A stretch of 64,000 nucleotides of DNA from UBA3910 sp002391465 (GCA_030054835.1 JASGVS010000043.1:1-64000), one strand, 5' to 3'. Counted from the stretch's first letter, positions 41,573 through 50,480 are shown. The notes: generated by a model from the letters alone, not told the origin. Numbers and translations are program-made.

Positions 41573-42148
41573 GTGAAACTCTCACGCCAGAAGCGGAGGG
41601 AGGCCCTCCAGCAGAAGCTGGCGGAAGACCCCTTTTTAACTGATCATCAGCTCGCGGAAGCGCTGGGCGTCAGTGTGGCTACCGTCCGTTTAGACCGTAT
41701 GGCTTTGGCCATCCCCGAGCTGCGGGTGAGGGCTAAGACGATTGCGGCAAGTACATATTCACGCATGAAGGCATTGACGGGAGAAGAAATTGTCGGCGAT
41801 TTAGTGGAGCTCAACTTAGGCCAGAACGGCACATCTGTTTTGGAAGTGGATGAGCAGATGGTTTTTGCCCGTACCGGGACTCTACGGGGTCATTTTTTCT
41901 TCGCCCAGGGTAATTCCCTGGCCCTAGCCGTTGTCAACTCGGAATACGCCTCAACCAAGAGTTCTGATATTAGTTTTTTCCGTGAAGTAAGGCCAGGTGA
42001 CCGGGTAGTGGCTAAAGCGCAGGTGATCTCTGTGGAAAATGGTAATTACCGAATAAGCGTGGAAGGCCGGGTCCAGGATGAAATTGTTTTTCAGGGAAAA
42101 TACTTTGTGATGGCTGTGGATGATAGAGGGGGGATTGGGCGTGGCTAA
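41573..42148 (+). CDS. fapR: FapR, malonyl-CoA-responsive repressor of lipid synthesis
   Basis: A 191-residue repressor. The N-terminal helix-turn-helix (KRREALQQKLAEDPFLTDHQL, then VATVRLDRM) is joined by a linker helix to a hot-dog effector domain (about 70-185; GHFFFAQGNSLALAVV, RPGDRVVAKAQV). Malonyl-CoA binding releases it from DNA. GGGAGGA precedes the GTG. It overlaps plsX by eight bases, as in Bacillus fapR-plsX. Confidence 0.95.
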   Translation: MKLSRQKRREALQQKLAEDPFLTDHQLAEALGVSVATVRLDRMALAIPELRVRAKTIAASTYSRMKALTGEEIVGDLVELNLGQNGTSVLEVDEQMVFARTGTLRGHFFFAQGNSLALAVVNSEYASTKSSDISFFREVRPGDRVVAKAQVISVENGNYRISVEGRVQDEIVFQGKYFVMAVDDRGGIGRG

Positions 42149-43127
42149 GGTTGCAGTTGATGCTTTTGGCGGAGATTATGCCCCGGAGGCGATAGTGGAA
42201 GGGGCACTGCTTGCTGCCCATGAGGACGGGATTGAGGTCATATTAACCGGAGACGAGGAAAAACTAAAGGCTCTCATCGACGGCAAACCGGGCAGCGAAC
42301 GTATAGAAATAGTGCATGCGCCGGAGATTATACAAATGGACGAGGCACCTGTGGAAGCGGTCAGGAGCAAAAAAGACTCCTCCTTGTCCGTTGCAGCTGG
42401 ACTGGTTCGGGATGGGCGGGCAGGGGCCTGTGTGAGCGCCGGCAACACAGGGGCAACCCTGGCGGCATCTCTCTTTGTGATCAGGCGCATTAAAGGGGTG
42501 GAACGGCCTGCCATCACCAGCCTGATGCCCACCCGCACTGGTGTGAGCCTGCTGGTTGACGCAGGGGCCAACGTGGACTGCCGACCCAGTCAGCTGGTTC
42601 AGTTTGCCAAGATGGGCGCCATCTACTCGGAACGGGTGCTGAAGGTGAATCGGCCTCGGGTAGGCCTTCTGAACATCGGCCATGAGCCCGGTAAGGGAAA
42701 CAGCCTTGTTCAGGAGACTTATAAGCTGCTTCAGGACAGCGCACTTAACTTCATTGGCAACATCGAAGGGCGTGATGTGTCCCGCGGTGATGCGGACGTA
42801 ATTGTCTGCGATGGTTTTGTGGGCAACGTTGTGCTCAAGTTCGCCGAAGGTCTGGCTGATGCCCTCTTTGGCATGTTGAAGGAAGAACTGACAAAAAACG
42901 CCGTGCGCAAGGCAGGGGCGCTCCTCCTAGCTTCGGGCTTTAAGACGATAAAAAAACGGGTTGATTACACCGAATACGGTGGTGCACCCCTCCTGGGAGT
43001 GAACGGAGTTGTGATCATCGCCCACGGAGGTTCCAACGCTAAGGCGATTTATAACGCAATTCGGGTCGCAAAGGAAGGAATCAACCACGGTTTAGTAGAC
43101 ATTATTGCCGGGGCAATGGTGGAGTAG
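42141..43127 (+). CDS. plsX: Phosphate acyltransferase PlsX
   Basis: A 328-residue enzyme that makes acyl-phosphate from acyl-ACP for phospholipid synthesis. VAVDAFGGDYAPEAIVEG, the SAGNTGATLAASLF segment, LVDAGANVDCRP and GFVGNVVLKFAEG are diagnostic. GTG 42141 lies behind GAGGGGGGA inside the end of fapR. fabD and fabG, which follow in Bacillus, are absent and a 239-base gap leads to acpP. Confidence 0.97.
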   Translation: MAKVAVDAFGGDYAPEAIVEGALLAAHEDGIEVILTGDEEKLKALIDGKPGSERIEIVHAPEIIQMDEAPVEAVRSKKDSSLSVAAGLVRDGRAGACVSAGNTGATLAASLFVIRRIKGVERPAITSLMPTRTGVSLLVDAGANVDCRPSQLVQFAKMGAIYSERVLKVNRPRVGLLNIGHEPGKGNSLVQETYKLLQDSALNFIGNIEGRDVSRGDADVIVCDGFVGNVVLKFAEGLADALFGMLKEELTKNAVRKAGALLLASGFKTIKKRVDYTEYGGAPLLGVNGVVIIAHGGSNAKAIYNAIRVAKEGINHGLVDIIAGAMVE

Positions 43128-43136
43128 AAAAGGGAA

Positions 43137-43350
43137 AATGTGCTGCAACACCCTTGTCACACACTTAGGGATGTAGTAGCATAGGTTTACCTGAGGAAAT
43201 TTTGCCTGAGGGCAAGGTAGCGGGCAGGAATCCTCACACTTAAGCCGAATGGAGCACATTGGTCGTGCTTGCGGTCACAAATTAATACACTAACCTATGG
43301 CCAACACAGTCGTCTGTTGTAAGGCTTAGTGTATCAGTTATTACTGATCA
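43137..43350 (+). other. Potentially structured leader before acpP
   Basis: The gap holds several complementary pairs: AATGTGCT (43137-43144) with AGCACATT (43253-43260); CATAGGTT (43180-43187) with AACCTATG (43292-43299); TTGCC/GGCAA around 43202-43215; and a nested hairpin from ATACACTAA (43286-43294) to TTAGTGTAT (43326-43334) enclosing GCC/GGC and AACA-type arms. The second pair conflicts with the last, so alternative folds are possible. I recognise no known riboswitch, SRP RNA or RNase P signature. Confidence 0.4.
43154..43182 (+). promoter_or_regulatory. Possible acpP promoter
   Basis: TTGTCA and TAGCAT stand 17 bases apart. The -10 match is only partial. It would place a long leader ahead of acpP. 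Confidence 0.45.
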
Positions 43351-43366
43351 AAGGAGGTGACTTGCA

Positions 43367-43612
43367 TTGGGTGATTTGGATCCCAAGATTTTTGAAAGGG
43401 TAAAGACAATTATTGTTGAGCAGTTGGGTATCGATGATGGTGAGGTGGTACCCGAGGCGGCCTTTGTGGAAGATTTGGGGGCCGATTCATTGGATGTGGT
43501 TGAATTGGTTATGGCGTTTGAGGAAGAGTTCGACCTCCAAATTACAGATGAAGAGGCAAGTAAAATCTCTACCGTCCGCGATGCGGTGGAATATATCGTA
43601 GAACAGCTCTAG
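43367..43612 (+). CDS. acpP: Acyl carrier protein
   Basis: An 81-residue acidic helical carrier. The phosphopantetheine serine lies in LGADSLDVVELV. AAAGGAGGTGA is a near-perfect ribosome site, six bases before the TTG start. It stands between plsX and rnc as in Bacillus. Confidence 0.97.
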   Translation: MGDLDPKIFERVKTIIVEQLGIDDGEVVPEAAFVEDLGADSLDVVELVMAFEEEFDLQITDEEASKISTVRDAVEYIVEQL

Positions 43613-43619
43613 CTGTAGA

Positions 43620-43636
43620 TGGGCCCTTTGGGCCCA
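43620..43636 (+). other. Hairpin between acpP and rnc
   Basis: TGGGCC (43620-43625) pairs with GGCCCA (43631-43636). There is only CTTTGCATTTTA after it, so it may be a weak attenuator that lets acpP be made in excess of RNase III. This is inference. Confidence 0.4.
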
Positions 43637-43675
43637 CTTTGCATTTTAGCACGTGGGAAAGGTGGGATACGGGGT

Positions 43676-44362
43676 ATGGGTCGGAAAACGGCGAACTTAG
43701 AAGCGCTCCAAGCCAAAATAGGCTATCAGTTTGGTGATCAGTCCTTACTGAAGTTAGCGCTCACCCATCGTTCCTTGGCCGGTGGGCCACAGGAAAACAA
43801 CGAACGTTTAGAGTTTTTGGGCGATGCGGTACTCCAACTTACGGTGAGTAAATACCTGTATGAGAAATATCCCAGGCTGCCGGAAGGTGAGCTTGCTAAG
43901 AAGAGGTCCCTTTTAGTGCGGGAGTCGGCGGTTGCGTCCGTTGCCAAAGAGCTGGAATTGAACAAGTACCTAATGGTCGGCCGGGGAGAGCTGCAGGCCC
44001 AAGCGCAGGAGCGGGATTCTCTGCTTTGTGACGCGATGGAGGCGGTCTACGGAGCGATCTACTTAGACGGCGGTTTTGAGGCTGCCAGGCAAGTTATTCT
44101 CCGGAACCTGCCCGATTGGGATTGGGAAGAGCTCCAGCTGATTGACGCCAAGTCTACCCTTCAGGAGTATTTCCAGCGTATTGCCAAAGAGACACCGGAT
44201 TATGAGCTGATCAGCGAAGAAGGACCAGATCATGCCAAGTCTTTTGTAGTTGAGGTATCCTTTGCAGGGGAAGTGCTGGGCCGGGGCAGAGGCCCAACAA
44301 AAAAGGAAGCCGAGCAGGAAGCCGCTCGGCAAGCGCTGCTGGCGTTAGACGTTCAAGCGTAA
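43676..44362 (+). CDS. rnc: Ribonuclease III
   Basis: A 228-residue double-strand RNase that matures rRNA and turns over structured RNA. NNERLEFLGDAVL is the catalytic signature and DAMEAVYGAIYLDGG carries the second metal ligand; a dsRNA-binding domain follows (STLQEYFQRI through the KKEAEQEAARQALLAL helix). ATG 43676 is chosen with AAGGTGGG eight bases upstream; an ATG at 43619 lies in the hairpin and lacks a site. The 3' end overlaps the convergent regulator by ten bases. Confidence 0.96.
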   Translation: MGRKTANLEALQAKIGYQFGDQSLLKLALTHRSLAGGPQENNERLEFLGDAVLQLTVSKYLYEKYPRLPEGELAKKRSLLVRESAVASVAKELELNKYLMVGRGELQAQAQERDSLLCDAMEAVYGAIYLDGGFEAARQVILRNLPDWDWEELQLIDAKSTLQEYFQRIAKETPDYELISEEGPDHAKSFVVEVSFAGEVLGRGRGPTKKEAEQEAARQALLALDVQA

Positions 44363-44925
44363 AAGGAGCGTATTTGCTTGATTACTGCACCAACGGGTGT
44401 GGTGGGAAGGGAGTAGTTCTCCAGCGTAGTCGGATTAACAAACTTGCCATTGATTACCCTGGCCAACTTGTAATCCCGTTCGGCCTGGAGTAAAACCCAA
44501 GCATTCTCTGGGTATTTCTTCTCCCGTTGGGAGATTATTAACACGTCCCGTTCGACAAACCACGGACTAAAGCGGTCCGATCCTACTGTTACCGCAAACA
44601 AACCCTGGGGGTTGGGGTTGGCATCAAGATGGTGCCACTCGCCCACAGGGTTTTTTTGTTTTGGATCCCAAGCAAAGAGAGGCAAACTGACTGCGTAGTG
44701 GACCTGCTCGCCCGTACCGATGACCGGGGGTAAGGCAAGGGGATTTTCGCCTGCTAGGACAAGCCGCTTGAACTCGTTAATACCGTTTACGTTGCTCTTA
44801 CTCAGCCAATAGTAGACGGACTTGTTGTCCGCAAACTGAAGTTTATCAGCTATCTCTCGTACAGTAATACTGGGGTTTTCGCGAATGAGCGCAGCTATTT
44901 GGCTGAGGTAGTTTGGATACTGCAA
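44353..44925 (-). CDS. HTH protein with S24/LexA-like C-terminal domain lacking the catalytic Ser
   Basis: A 190-residue protein. Residues about 1-60 contain a helix-turn-helix (NPSITVREIADKLQFADNKSV, YYWLSKSNVNGINEF). The C-terminal part reads SDRFSPWFVERDVLII, AWVLLQAERDYKLARVI and NPTTLENY, which follows the S24 peptidase/LexA fold in order (GDSM-P..GD..., then K-R). The nucleophile position is Arg (SDRF for GDSM), so it should not self-cleave, although the Lys in YKLARV remains. It is probably a transcriptional regulator. TTG start with GGGGGTGGGA upstream. It faces away from the sigma factor gene. Confidence 0.65.
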   Translation of the reverse strand: MQYPNYLSQIAALIRENPSITVREIADKLQFADNKSVYYWLSKSNVNGINEFKRLVLAGENPLALPPVIGTGEQVHYAVSLPLFAWDPKQKNPVGEWHHLDANPNPQGLFAVTVGSDRFSPWFVERDVLIISQREKKYPENAWVLLQAERDYKLARVINGKFVNPTTLENYSLPTTPVGAVIKQIRSFYA

Positions 44926-44960
44926 CTTGTCCCACCCCCTTTGTCCTCTGCTTTTACCTT

Positions 44961-45014
44961 TTTACATTCAGTGAGCGAAAAGCAAAAACCTTTACATGTT
45001 TCATGGACGAAAAG
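44961..45014. repeat. Imperfect direct repeat upstream of the HTH/S24-like gene
   Basis: TTTACAT occurs at 44961-44967 and 44991-44997, and CGAAAAG at 44976-44982 and 45008-45014. The pairs are 30 and 32 bases apart, about three helix turns. The two-part repeat lies in the divergent promoter region and could be an operator of the regulator. Confidence 0.45.
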
Positions 45015-45151
45015 GGAAACAACGTGCTAAGCAACTCATAAATATACATAAAACATGGACAACCTCCCCTTCTGACAGGCTAGGCATAGTAATCGCCCGT
45101 CTGCATATATATGGACTAGGCAGCCTGGACACAATGGAGGGGGGATAAGTT

Positions 45152-45838
45152 GTGGAGAAGAGTAACCAGAGTGTCGACCTTGAGCTGATCCGGCGCATCA
45201 GGGCCAATGAAGAGGAAGCCCGGGAAGACTTGGTGACTAAGTACGTTCCAATGGTGAAATACATAATCCGCAATTACTACTCCAGCTTTCTCGATTACGA
45301 AGATCTGCTGCAGGAGGGTTTGATCGGCCTGCTCAATGCAATTGAAGAGTACAAACCGGAAGAATACGATGTGAAATTTAGTACCTTTGCCTACATCTGC
45401 ATCATCCGCCGCATCTACAACGTGATCAAGCACACAAGCGGCAATAAGCACCGCCTGCTCAATGAAGCAACCTCGCTCCAGACGCCGGTTGGTCTTGACG
45501 AGAAGAGGATGATCATTGACTTCGTGGAAGATCGGACCCATCAGGTGGATCCGGAGGAGATACTCGAAGAGAGGTTGATAAACGACATAATCGGGCAGGT
45601 TTTGAAAAACCACCTGTCGCTGTTGGAATATGCAGTGATAACCAGGCTTCTGCAGGGGTACACCGCGTCTGAGATCGAAGAAGAGATGGGAATTGGCTTG
45701 AAAGTAATTGACAACGCTCGCACAAGGGTAAAAACCAAACTCCGCCGCCTGATCGACGAGTATGGCTCCCTGCTCAGTCCTCAGGTTCCTACCAACGTCC
45801 GCAAACGCAAAGATCTGTACCTCAATGTACCCAGCTGA
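45152..45838 (+). CDS. Sigma-70 family factor, SigH-like
   Basis: A 228-residue sigma factor lacking region 1 and 3. Region 2 reads EDLVTKYVPMVKYIIRNYY with DYEDLLQEGLIGLLNAIEEY, and region 4 reads LSLLEYAVITRLLQGYTASEIEEEMG with KVIDNARTRVKTKL. The spacing and the KxIDNAxxRVKxKL end resemble SigH, the stationary-phase and sporulation sigma factor. Its position before smc is not that of Bacillus sigH, so it could be a paralogue. GGAGGGGGGA precedes the GTG at six bases. Confidence 0.82.
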   Translation: MEKSNQSVDLELIRRIRANEEEAREDLVTKYVPMVKYIIRNYYSSFLDYEDLLQEGLIGLLNAIEEYKPEEYDVKFSTFAYICIIRRIYNVIKHTSGNKHRLLNEATSLQTPVGLDEKRMIIDFVEDRTHQVDPEEILEERLINDIIGQVLKNHLSLLEYAVITRLLQGYTASEIEEEMGIGLKVIDNARTRVKTKLRRLIDEYGSLLSPQVPTNVRKRKDLYLNVPS

Positions 45839-45863
45839 CCAATGGCTGGGGCAAGTGTAATTG

Positions 45864-45892
45864 TTCTTTTTTTCTCCTTTGTGTGGTACAAT
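45864..45892 (+). promoter_or_regulatory. Extended -10 promoter before smc
   Basis: TGGTACAAT is an extended -10 (TACAAT 45887-45892); TTCTTT stands 17 bases upstream as a weak -35. The start would lie about 25 bases before the smc ATG. Confidence 0.6.
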
Positions 45893-45924
45893 AAGCAGGG
45901 AAGAACCACACTTGGAGGAATACA

Positions 45925-48900
45925 ATGCGCCTAAAACGCTTGGAAATTCAAGGCTTTAAATCCTTTGCCCGTCCCGTCAGTCTCGAGTTTGGGCCGGGCA
46001 TTACTGCGATTGTGGGGCCGAACGGCAGCGGTAAGAGCAACATCTCTGACGCGATCCGCTGGGTGTTAGGGGAACAGAGCGCCCGTAGTCTCCGGGGCCA
46101 GCGTATGGAAGATATCATTTTCGCCGGTTCGGATGGCAAACGACCGCTCGGTATGGCTGAAGTTCAGCTCACCCTCGATAACTTGGAGGGCTTTCTCCCA
46201 CTTGATTACGGTGAAGTGTCCATCACTCGCCGCGTCTATCGCTCGGGGGAGAGCGAGTTTTTTATTAACAAGCAGAGCTGTCGCCTTAAAGACATCCGTG
46301 ACCTGTTTACGGATACCGGTCTCGGTAGAGAAGGCTGTGCCATTATCGGCCAAGGGCAGCTCGATGCGATCCTCAGTGTGCGTTCAGAAGACAGGCGCAT
46401 TTTGCTGGAAGAAACGGCAGGAATCGTTAAGTACAGACTGCGCAAGGAAGAGGCCCTGCGCAAGCTGGAAACAACGGATATGGATCTGCTCCGAATCACC
46501 GATCTCCTCCACGAGCTGGAAAGCCAGTTGGGGCCCCTGGGTAAGCAGGCGGAAAAGGCCCGCACCTATCTGGCTTTGATGGACGAGCTGAAAGAGGCAG
46601 AACTCGACTACTTCCACGTCCTCTGGGGTAAGCTTGCCAAAAAGGAACAGGATGCCCTGGTAAAGCAGAAGCTGCTCGAGGAGGAAAACGAAGCAGCAAG
46701 CGCCGCCTATACCGAACTGCTCAGGGAGAAAGCTGAGCTTGAAGCTGCCCTAAAGCAGCTGGAAGCGGGTGTGGAGGCTGAGCAGGAAGAGCTGATTGCA
46801 GAGACAGATGCCCACAATGAAGGGTTACATACAATCAAACTCTACAGCGACCGCTTGACGGATCACACCAAACGCTGTGACGAGTTGGAACAGGTAATAG
46901 CCACTTATCAAAAGGAAGCTGTCCAGGTTTCTGCGGATATGGAAGCCCTCGAGCGCGAAAAGGAGCGTTTGAACGTCCTCATTGCGGAGCAGGAGAAGGC
47001 AGTTGGTCAGGTTCAGTCGGAACTAATCGAAGCTCAGGACGAGTACAACCGTATCCAGACAGAGATCAATAAGTTGAAAGACGAATTTTTTGCCTTTATG
47101 CGGAGCCTGGCGGATCAGCGCAACGTTCAACGCAGTTTTGATGATCGGCGAGCAAACCTGGAGGCCCAGATTAAGGGTGTAGCGGAAGAACTGAAACGCC
47201 TGGATGGGCAGCTGGCCACCCTGAGTGAGCAGTACGAACAGCTCAGACTGGCGGAAAAAGCACTGGTTGAAAAGGACGCCGAGCAGAAGAGGGAAGAAGA
47301 GCGCTTGCTCAAGGAACTCCGTGCACAGGAGATTCTCCTTAAGGAGAAGCAGGAGCAGTACAGGCAGTTGGAGGCGAAACAGACCAGACTTGCTTCAAGG
47401 CTGAACACGCTGCAGGAGCTAGAAGAGGGTTACCAGGGTTATGCCCTGGGAGTAAGGCGCGTGATGCAGGATGTGCAAATGTCCGCTTTGGTGCTGGGTA
47501 CTGTGGCAGATGTGATCAAAGTGCCCGAAGGGTTGGAAACGGCCTATGAAGTGGCTTTAGGCTCTGCCCTGCAGAATCTGATAACTGCCAACGAAGAAGA
47601 CGCCAAGAGAATTATCGCCTGGCTGAAAAACACCAACGGAGGCCGTGTAACCTTCCTGCCCTTGGATACGGTCCGGGGTGGGGAGTTTTCCGGAGAGGAA
47701 TTGGCACTGCTTAAGCGGCCCGGAGTTTTGGGAGGAGCTCTCGAATTGATCGATTTTGCTCCCCAGTTTCGACCTGCTCTGGCTGCCCTGTTGGGGCGGA
47801 TCGCAATCACGGAGGATCTAGACACCGCCTTTCGCCTCAAGCGGGATATGCGGCGTTTTGCCAGGCTTGTGACTAGGGATGGATCAGTTGTCTATCCCAG
47901 TGGGGCCATGACAGGGGGAAGCTGGCAGGGTCGTACTGCCGGCCTTTTGTCTCGGAAAGCAGAACTGAACGAGATGGAAACGGAACTGGCAGAAGTGAAG
48001 AGGCTGGCTGAGGAGCTCGCCGACCAAGGGGATCAGGCCGCCCGGGCCATTTCGAGGTTGCAGGAGAGGCTTGAAGCGGTCCGCAGCGGCCAGGTAGAAC
48101 TAAAGCTTGAACTGCAGAGCACTGTACAGAACAGGGAGCAGATTGTCCGTCAACAGGATGGGCTGCGCTTAAGGCAGGCAGAAATGCTTGAGCAGCTGGA
48201 CGAACTGGAAACGGTTAAGGCTAACCTTTCCGGGGAAAAGGAAGCGGCAGCTGCTAAAGTAAGTGATCTGGAAAAGGAAGAAGAAACCCGCCGAGCGACT
48301 ATCCAAGCTCTGGAACAGAGGCTGGAGGACCTTGCCGCAAGACTCGAGGCAGCCCGCAGTAGTGACAGTGAACAGCGTGTTTCCCTAGTGGAGCTGAAGG
48401 GAGACCAGCAGAATCTGGTCACAAAGTGTGATAACCTCCTACAGCGCAGGAACCTCCTAGCCCAACAGGTTGAAGATGCCCGCGGGGAGCAGGCTAGACT
48501 TCGGTTTGAACAGGAGGAATTCTCCCGTATCATTCAAAAGGTGGAAGGGGAAAACGAAGCGAGGACCTCTCGTATCGCTGAGCTGAAAACGAGCCTCAGC
48601 CACAAACGGGCCGAGCGGCAGGTAGCCCAGGAACAGATAGTTGCCTTGGATCTGGAGTTAAGCGCCAAGCAGAAGGAACAGTTCAGCAAGGAAAGGCTCC
48701 TTTTCCGCTGTGAAGCGGAGTTGGAACAGCTGGCTAAGGAAAGGGAACAGATACTCACTTCCCTGGCTGAACGGGAACTCACCCTTGAGAACATCCTTGA
48801 ACGCACAGCTTCAGGCACAGAAACCGGGCTGAAGCGGCAGCTGGATAACCTGCGGACTAAGGTCAGAGATTTAGGGCTTGTAAATCCCGCCGCTGCCCAG

Positions 48901-49464
48901 GAGTATGAGGCGGTACAAGAACGCTGTGAGTTTTTGAGGACGCAGCTTGACGATCTGAACGAGGGTCGGGAGAGTCTCCAGAGCGTTATAAGGGAAATGG
49001 ACAAGTTGTGCCGGACCAAGCTTCTTGAGGTATTTGAACAGGTTAACCGGGAGTTTGGCCAAATCTTCCAGCGTCTCTTTAGGGGCGGCAAAGCTGAACT
49101 AATCATGACGGATCCAGAGTCTGTCCTTACCACCGGCATCGATGTGATGGCCCAACCGCCAGGGAAAAAACTACAGAATCTGCTGCTCCTTTCAGGCGGT
49201 GAACGTTCACTTACTTCCATTGCCCTTGTGTTTGCTATCCGTAAGATTAAACCAACGCCCTTCTGCGTGCTCGATGAAATCGATGCGGCCTTGGACGAGA
49301 GCAATTTGCACCGGTTTACTGAACTTCTGGAGGATTTTTCCGGTCAGACTCAGTTTCTTGTTATTACCCATAGGCAGACTACCATGGAGGCGGCGGATAC
49401 ACTCTACGGCGTGACCATGGACGAACAGGCCTTTTCCCAGGTTATTTCAGTGGCCTTAACATAA
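45925..49464 (+). CDS. smc: Chromosome segregation ATPase SMC
   Basis: A 1179-residue condensin-type ATPase that forms rings with ScpAB. The N-terminal head has GPNGSGKSNISDAIRWVLGE (Walker A), followed by about 300 residues of coiled coil, a hinge (about 515-670) and a second coiled coil. The C-terminal head has LLLLSGGERSLTSIALVFAI (signature) and CVLDEIDAALDE (Walker B). Length is typical. Codon use makes long open minus-strand frames, which are shadows. ftsY follows. Confidence 0.98.
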   Translation: MRLKRLEIQGFKSFARPVSLEFGPGITAIVGPNGSGKSNISDAIRWVLGEQSARSLRGQRMEDIIFAGSDGKRPLGMAEVQLTLDNLEGFLPLDYGEVSITRRVYRSGESEFFINKQSCRLKDIRDLFTDTGLGREGCAIIGQGQLDAILSVRSEDRRILLEETAGIVKYRLRKEEALRKLETTDMDLLRITDLLHELESQLGPLGKQAEKARTYLALMDELKEAELDYFHVLWGKLAKKEQDALVKQKLLEEENEAASAAYTELLREKAELEAALKQLEAGVEAEQEELIAETDAHNEGLHTIKLYSDRLTDHTKRCDELEQVIATYQKEAVQVSADMEALEREKERLNVLIAEQEKAVGQVQSELIEAQDEYNRIQTEINKLKDEFFAFMRSLADQRNVQRSFDDRRANLEAQIKGVAEELKRLDGQLATLSEQYEQLRLAEKALVEKDAEQKREEERLLKELRAQEILLKEKQEQYRQLEAKQTRLASRLNTLQELEEGYQGYALGVRRVMQDVQMSALVLGTVADVIKVPEGLETAYEVALGSALQNLITANEEDAKRIIAWLKNTNGGRVTFLPLDTVRGGEFSGEELALLKRPGVLGGALELIDFAPQFRPALAALLGRIAITEDLDTAFRLKRDMRRFARLVTRDGSVVYPSGAMTGGSWQGRTAGLLSRKAELNEMETELAEVKRLAEELADQGDQAARAISRLQERLEAVRSGQVELKLELQSTVQNREQIVRQQDGLRLRQAEMLEQLDELETVKANLSGEKEAAAAKVSDLEKEEETRRATIQALEQRLEDLAARLEAARSSDSEQRVSLVELKGDQQNLVTKCDNLLQRRNLLAQQVEDARGEQARLRFEQEEFSRIIQKVEGENEARTSRIAELKTSLSHKRAERQVAQEQIVALDLELSAKQKEQFSKERLLFRCEAELEQLAKEREQILTSLAERELTLENILERTASGTETGLKRQLDNLRTKVRDLGLVNPAAAQEYEAVQERCEFLRTQLDDLNEGRESLQSVIREMDKLCRTKLLEVFEQVNREFGQIFQRLFRGGKAELIMTDPESVLTTGIDVMAQPPGKKLQNLLLLSGGERSLTSIALVFAIRKIKPTPFCVLDEIDAALDESNLHRFTELLEDFSGQTQFLVITHRQTTMEAADTLYGVTMDEQAFSQVISVALT

Positions 49465-49479
49465 GGAGGATACAGCTTC

Positions 49480-50457
49480 ATGTGGAAGAGACTATTCAGT
49501 AAAAAGACGAATGAAGAGCCTGCCCCGCAGGAGAAGGAGGCGGGCTTTTTCGGGAAACTCGTAGCGGGGTTGGAAAAGACCAAGCAGGGATTTGTGGGAA
49601 AGGTTGAGCAAGTCCTGAGCGGCCGACAGGTAGACGAGGAGCTCTTTGAAGAACTGGAAGAGATTCTCATTCAGGCCGACTGCGGCGTGAGTACGTCCCT
49701 GTATCTAGTGGATCAGCTGCGGGAACGGGCGAAAGAGGAAAGGATCACGGAAGGGGATAGATTGCGGGAAGTGTTGAAGGAAGAGATTCTGCAGCTTCTG
49801 CAGAAGGACGCAAGCCCGCTGAAAACACCGGAAGAAAAGCCCTATGTCATCATGATGGTGGGCGTGAACGGATCGGGCAAAACTACCACCATCGGCAAAC
49901 TTGCCCATCGGTTCAGGCAGGAAAAGGCTAATGTACTGTTGGGTGCAGGCGATACCTTCCGGGCTGGTGCAATCGATCAACTGGAGATTTGGGCTGAACG
50001 GACAGGCAGCGAATTCATTTCGCACCAGGCAGGTTCCGATCCGGCGGCGGTGGCCTACGATGCCATCAGCGCCGCAAAGGCCAGAAACAGTGACGTGGTT
50101 ATTTTAGACACAGCCGGCAGGCTGCAGACCAACGTTAATCTCATGGCCGAACTGGGTAAAGTACACCGGGTAGTCCAAAGGGAGCTGGGCAGAGACTTGG
50201 ATGAAGTACTCCTTGTTGTGGATGCCACAACTGGCCAAAACGCACTGTCCCAGGCCAAACGTTTCCAAGAAGCAGTACCCTTGACCGGGCTCGTTCTGAC
50301 TAAGTTGGATGGGACGGCCAAGGGTGGAATAATTCTAGCCCTAGCCAACGAGCTGAACTTAGCTGTGAAACTGGTTGGGGTAGGGGAACAGTACGAGGAT
50401 CTGCAGGATTTTGATGCCGAAGCCTTCGTAGAGGCTCTCTTCGGCGAAGGGAACTAG
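49480..50457 (+). CDS. ftsY: Signal recognition particle receptor FtsY
   Basis: A 325-residue SRP receptor GTPase without the long acidic A domain. The N domain (about 25-100) leads to the G domain with GVNGSGKTTTIGKLA (G1), DTFRAGAIDQL, DTAGRLQ (G3) and TKLDGTAKGG (G4). It docks Ffh-bound ribosomes at the membrane. It follows smc as in Bacillus. Confidence 0.97.
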   Translation: MWKRLFSKKTNEEPAPQEKEAGFFGKLVAGLEKTKQGFVGKVEQVLSGRQVDEELFEELEEILIQADCGVSTSLYLVDQLRERAKEERITEGDRLREVLKEEILQLLQKDASPLKTPEEKPYVIMMVGVNGSGKTTTIGKLAHRFRQEKANVLLGAGDTFRAGAIDQLEIWAERTGSEFISHQAGSDPAAVAYDAISAAKARNSDVVILDTAGRLQTNVNLMAELGKVHRVVQRELGRDLDEVLLVVDATTGQNALSQAKRFQEAVPLTGLVLTKLDGTAKGGIILALANELNLAVKLVGVGEQYEDLQDFDAEAFVEALFGEGN

Positions 50458-50480
50458 CAGAAAAATTTCTGCCCATATCC

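Noticed and set aside
43138..43176. 12-codon possible leader peptide (two Cys) after plsX
   Set aside because: It has a weak ribosome site but the candidate promoter starts downstream of it; no repeated control codons.
43128..43366. SRP RNA, RNase P or cobalamin riboswitch in the acpP leader
   Set aside because: None of the conserved core strings (SRP GGAAG loop, RNase P CR segments, B12 box) is present.
45116..45925. 269-codon minus-strand frame opposite the SigH-like gene
   Set aside because: The plus strand encodes a clear sigma factor; the minus product has no recognisable pattern.
48534..49304. 256-codon minus-strand frame inside smc
   Set aside because: Ser-rich, opposite conserved SMC head motifs, no ribosome site.
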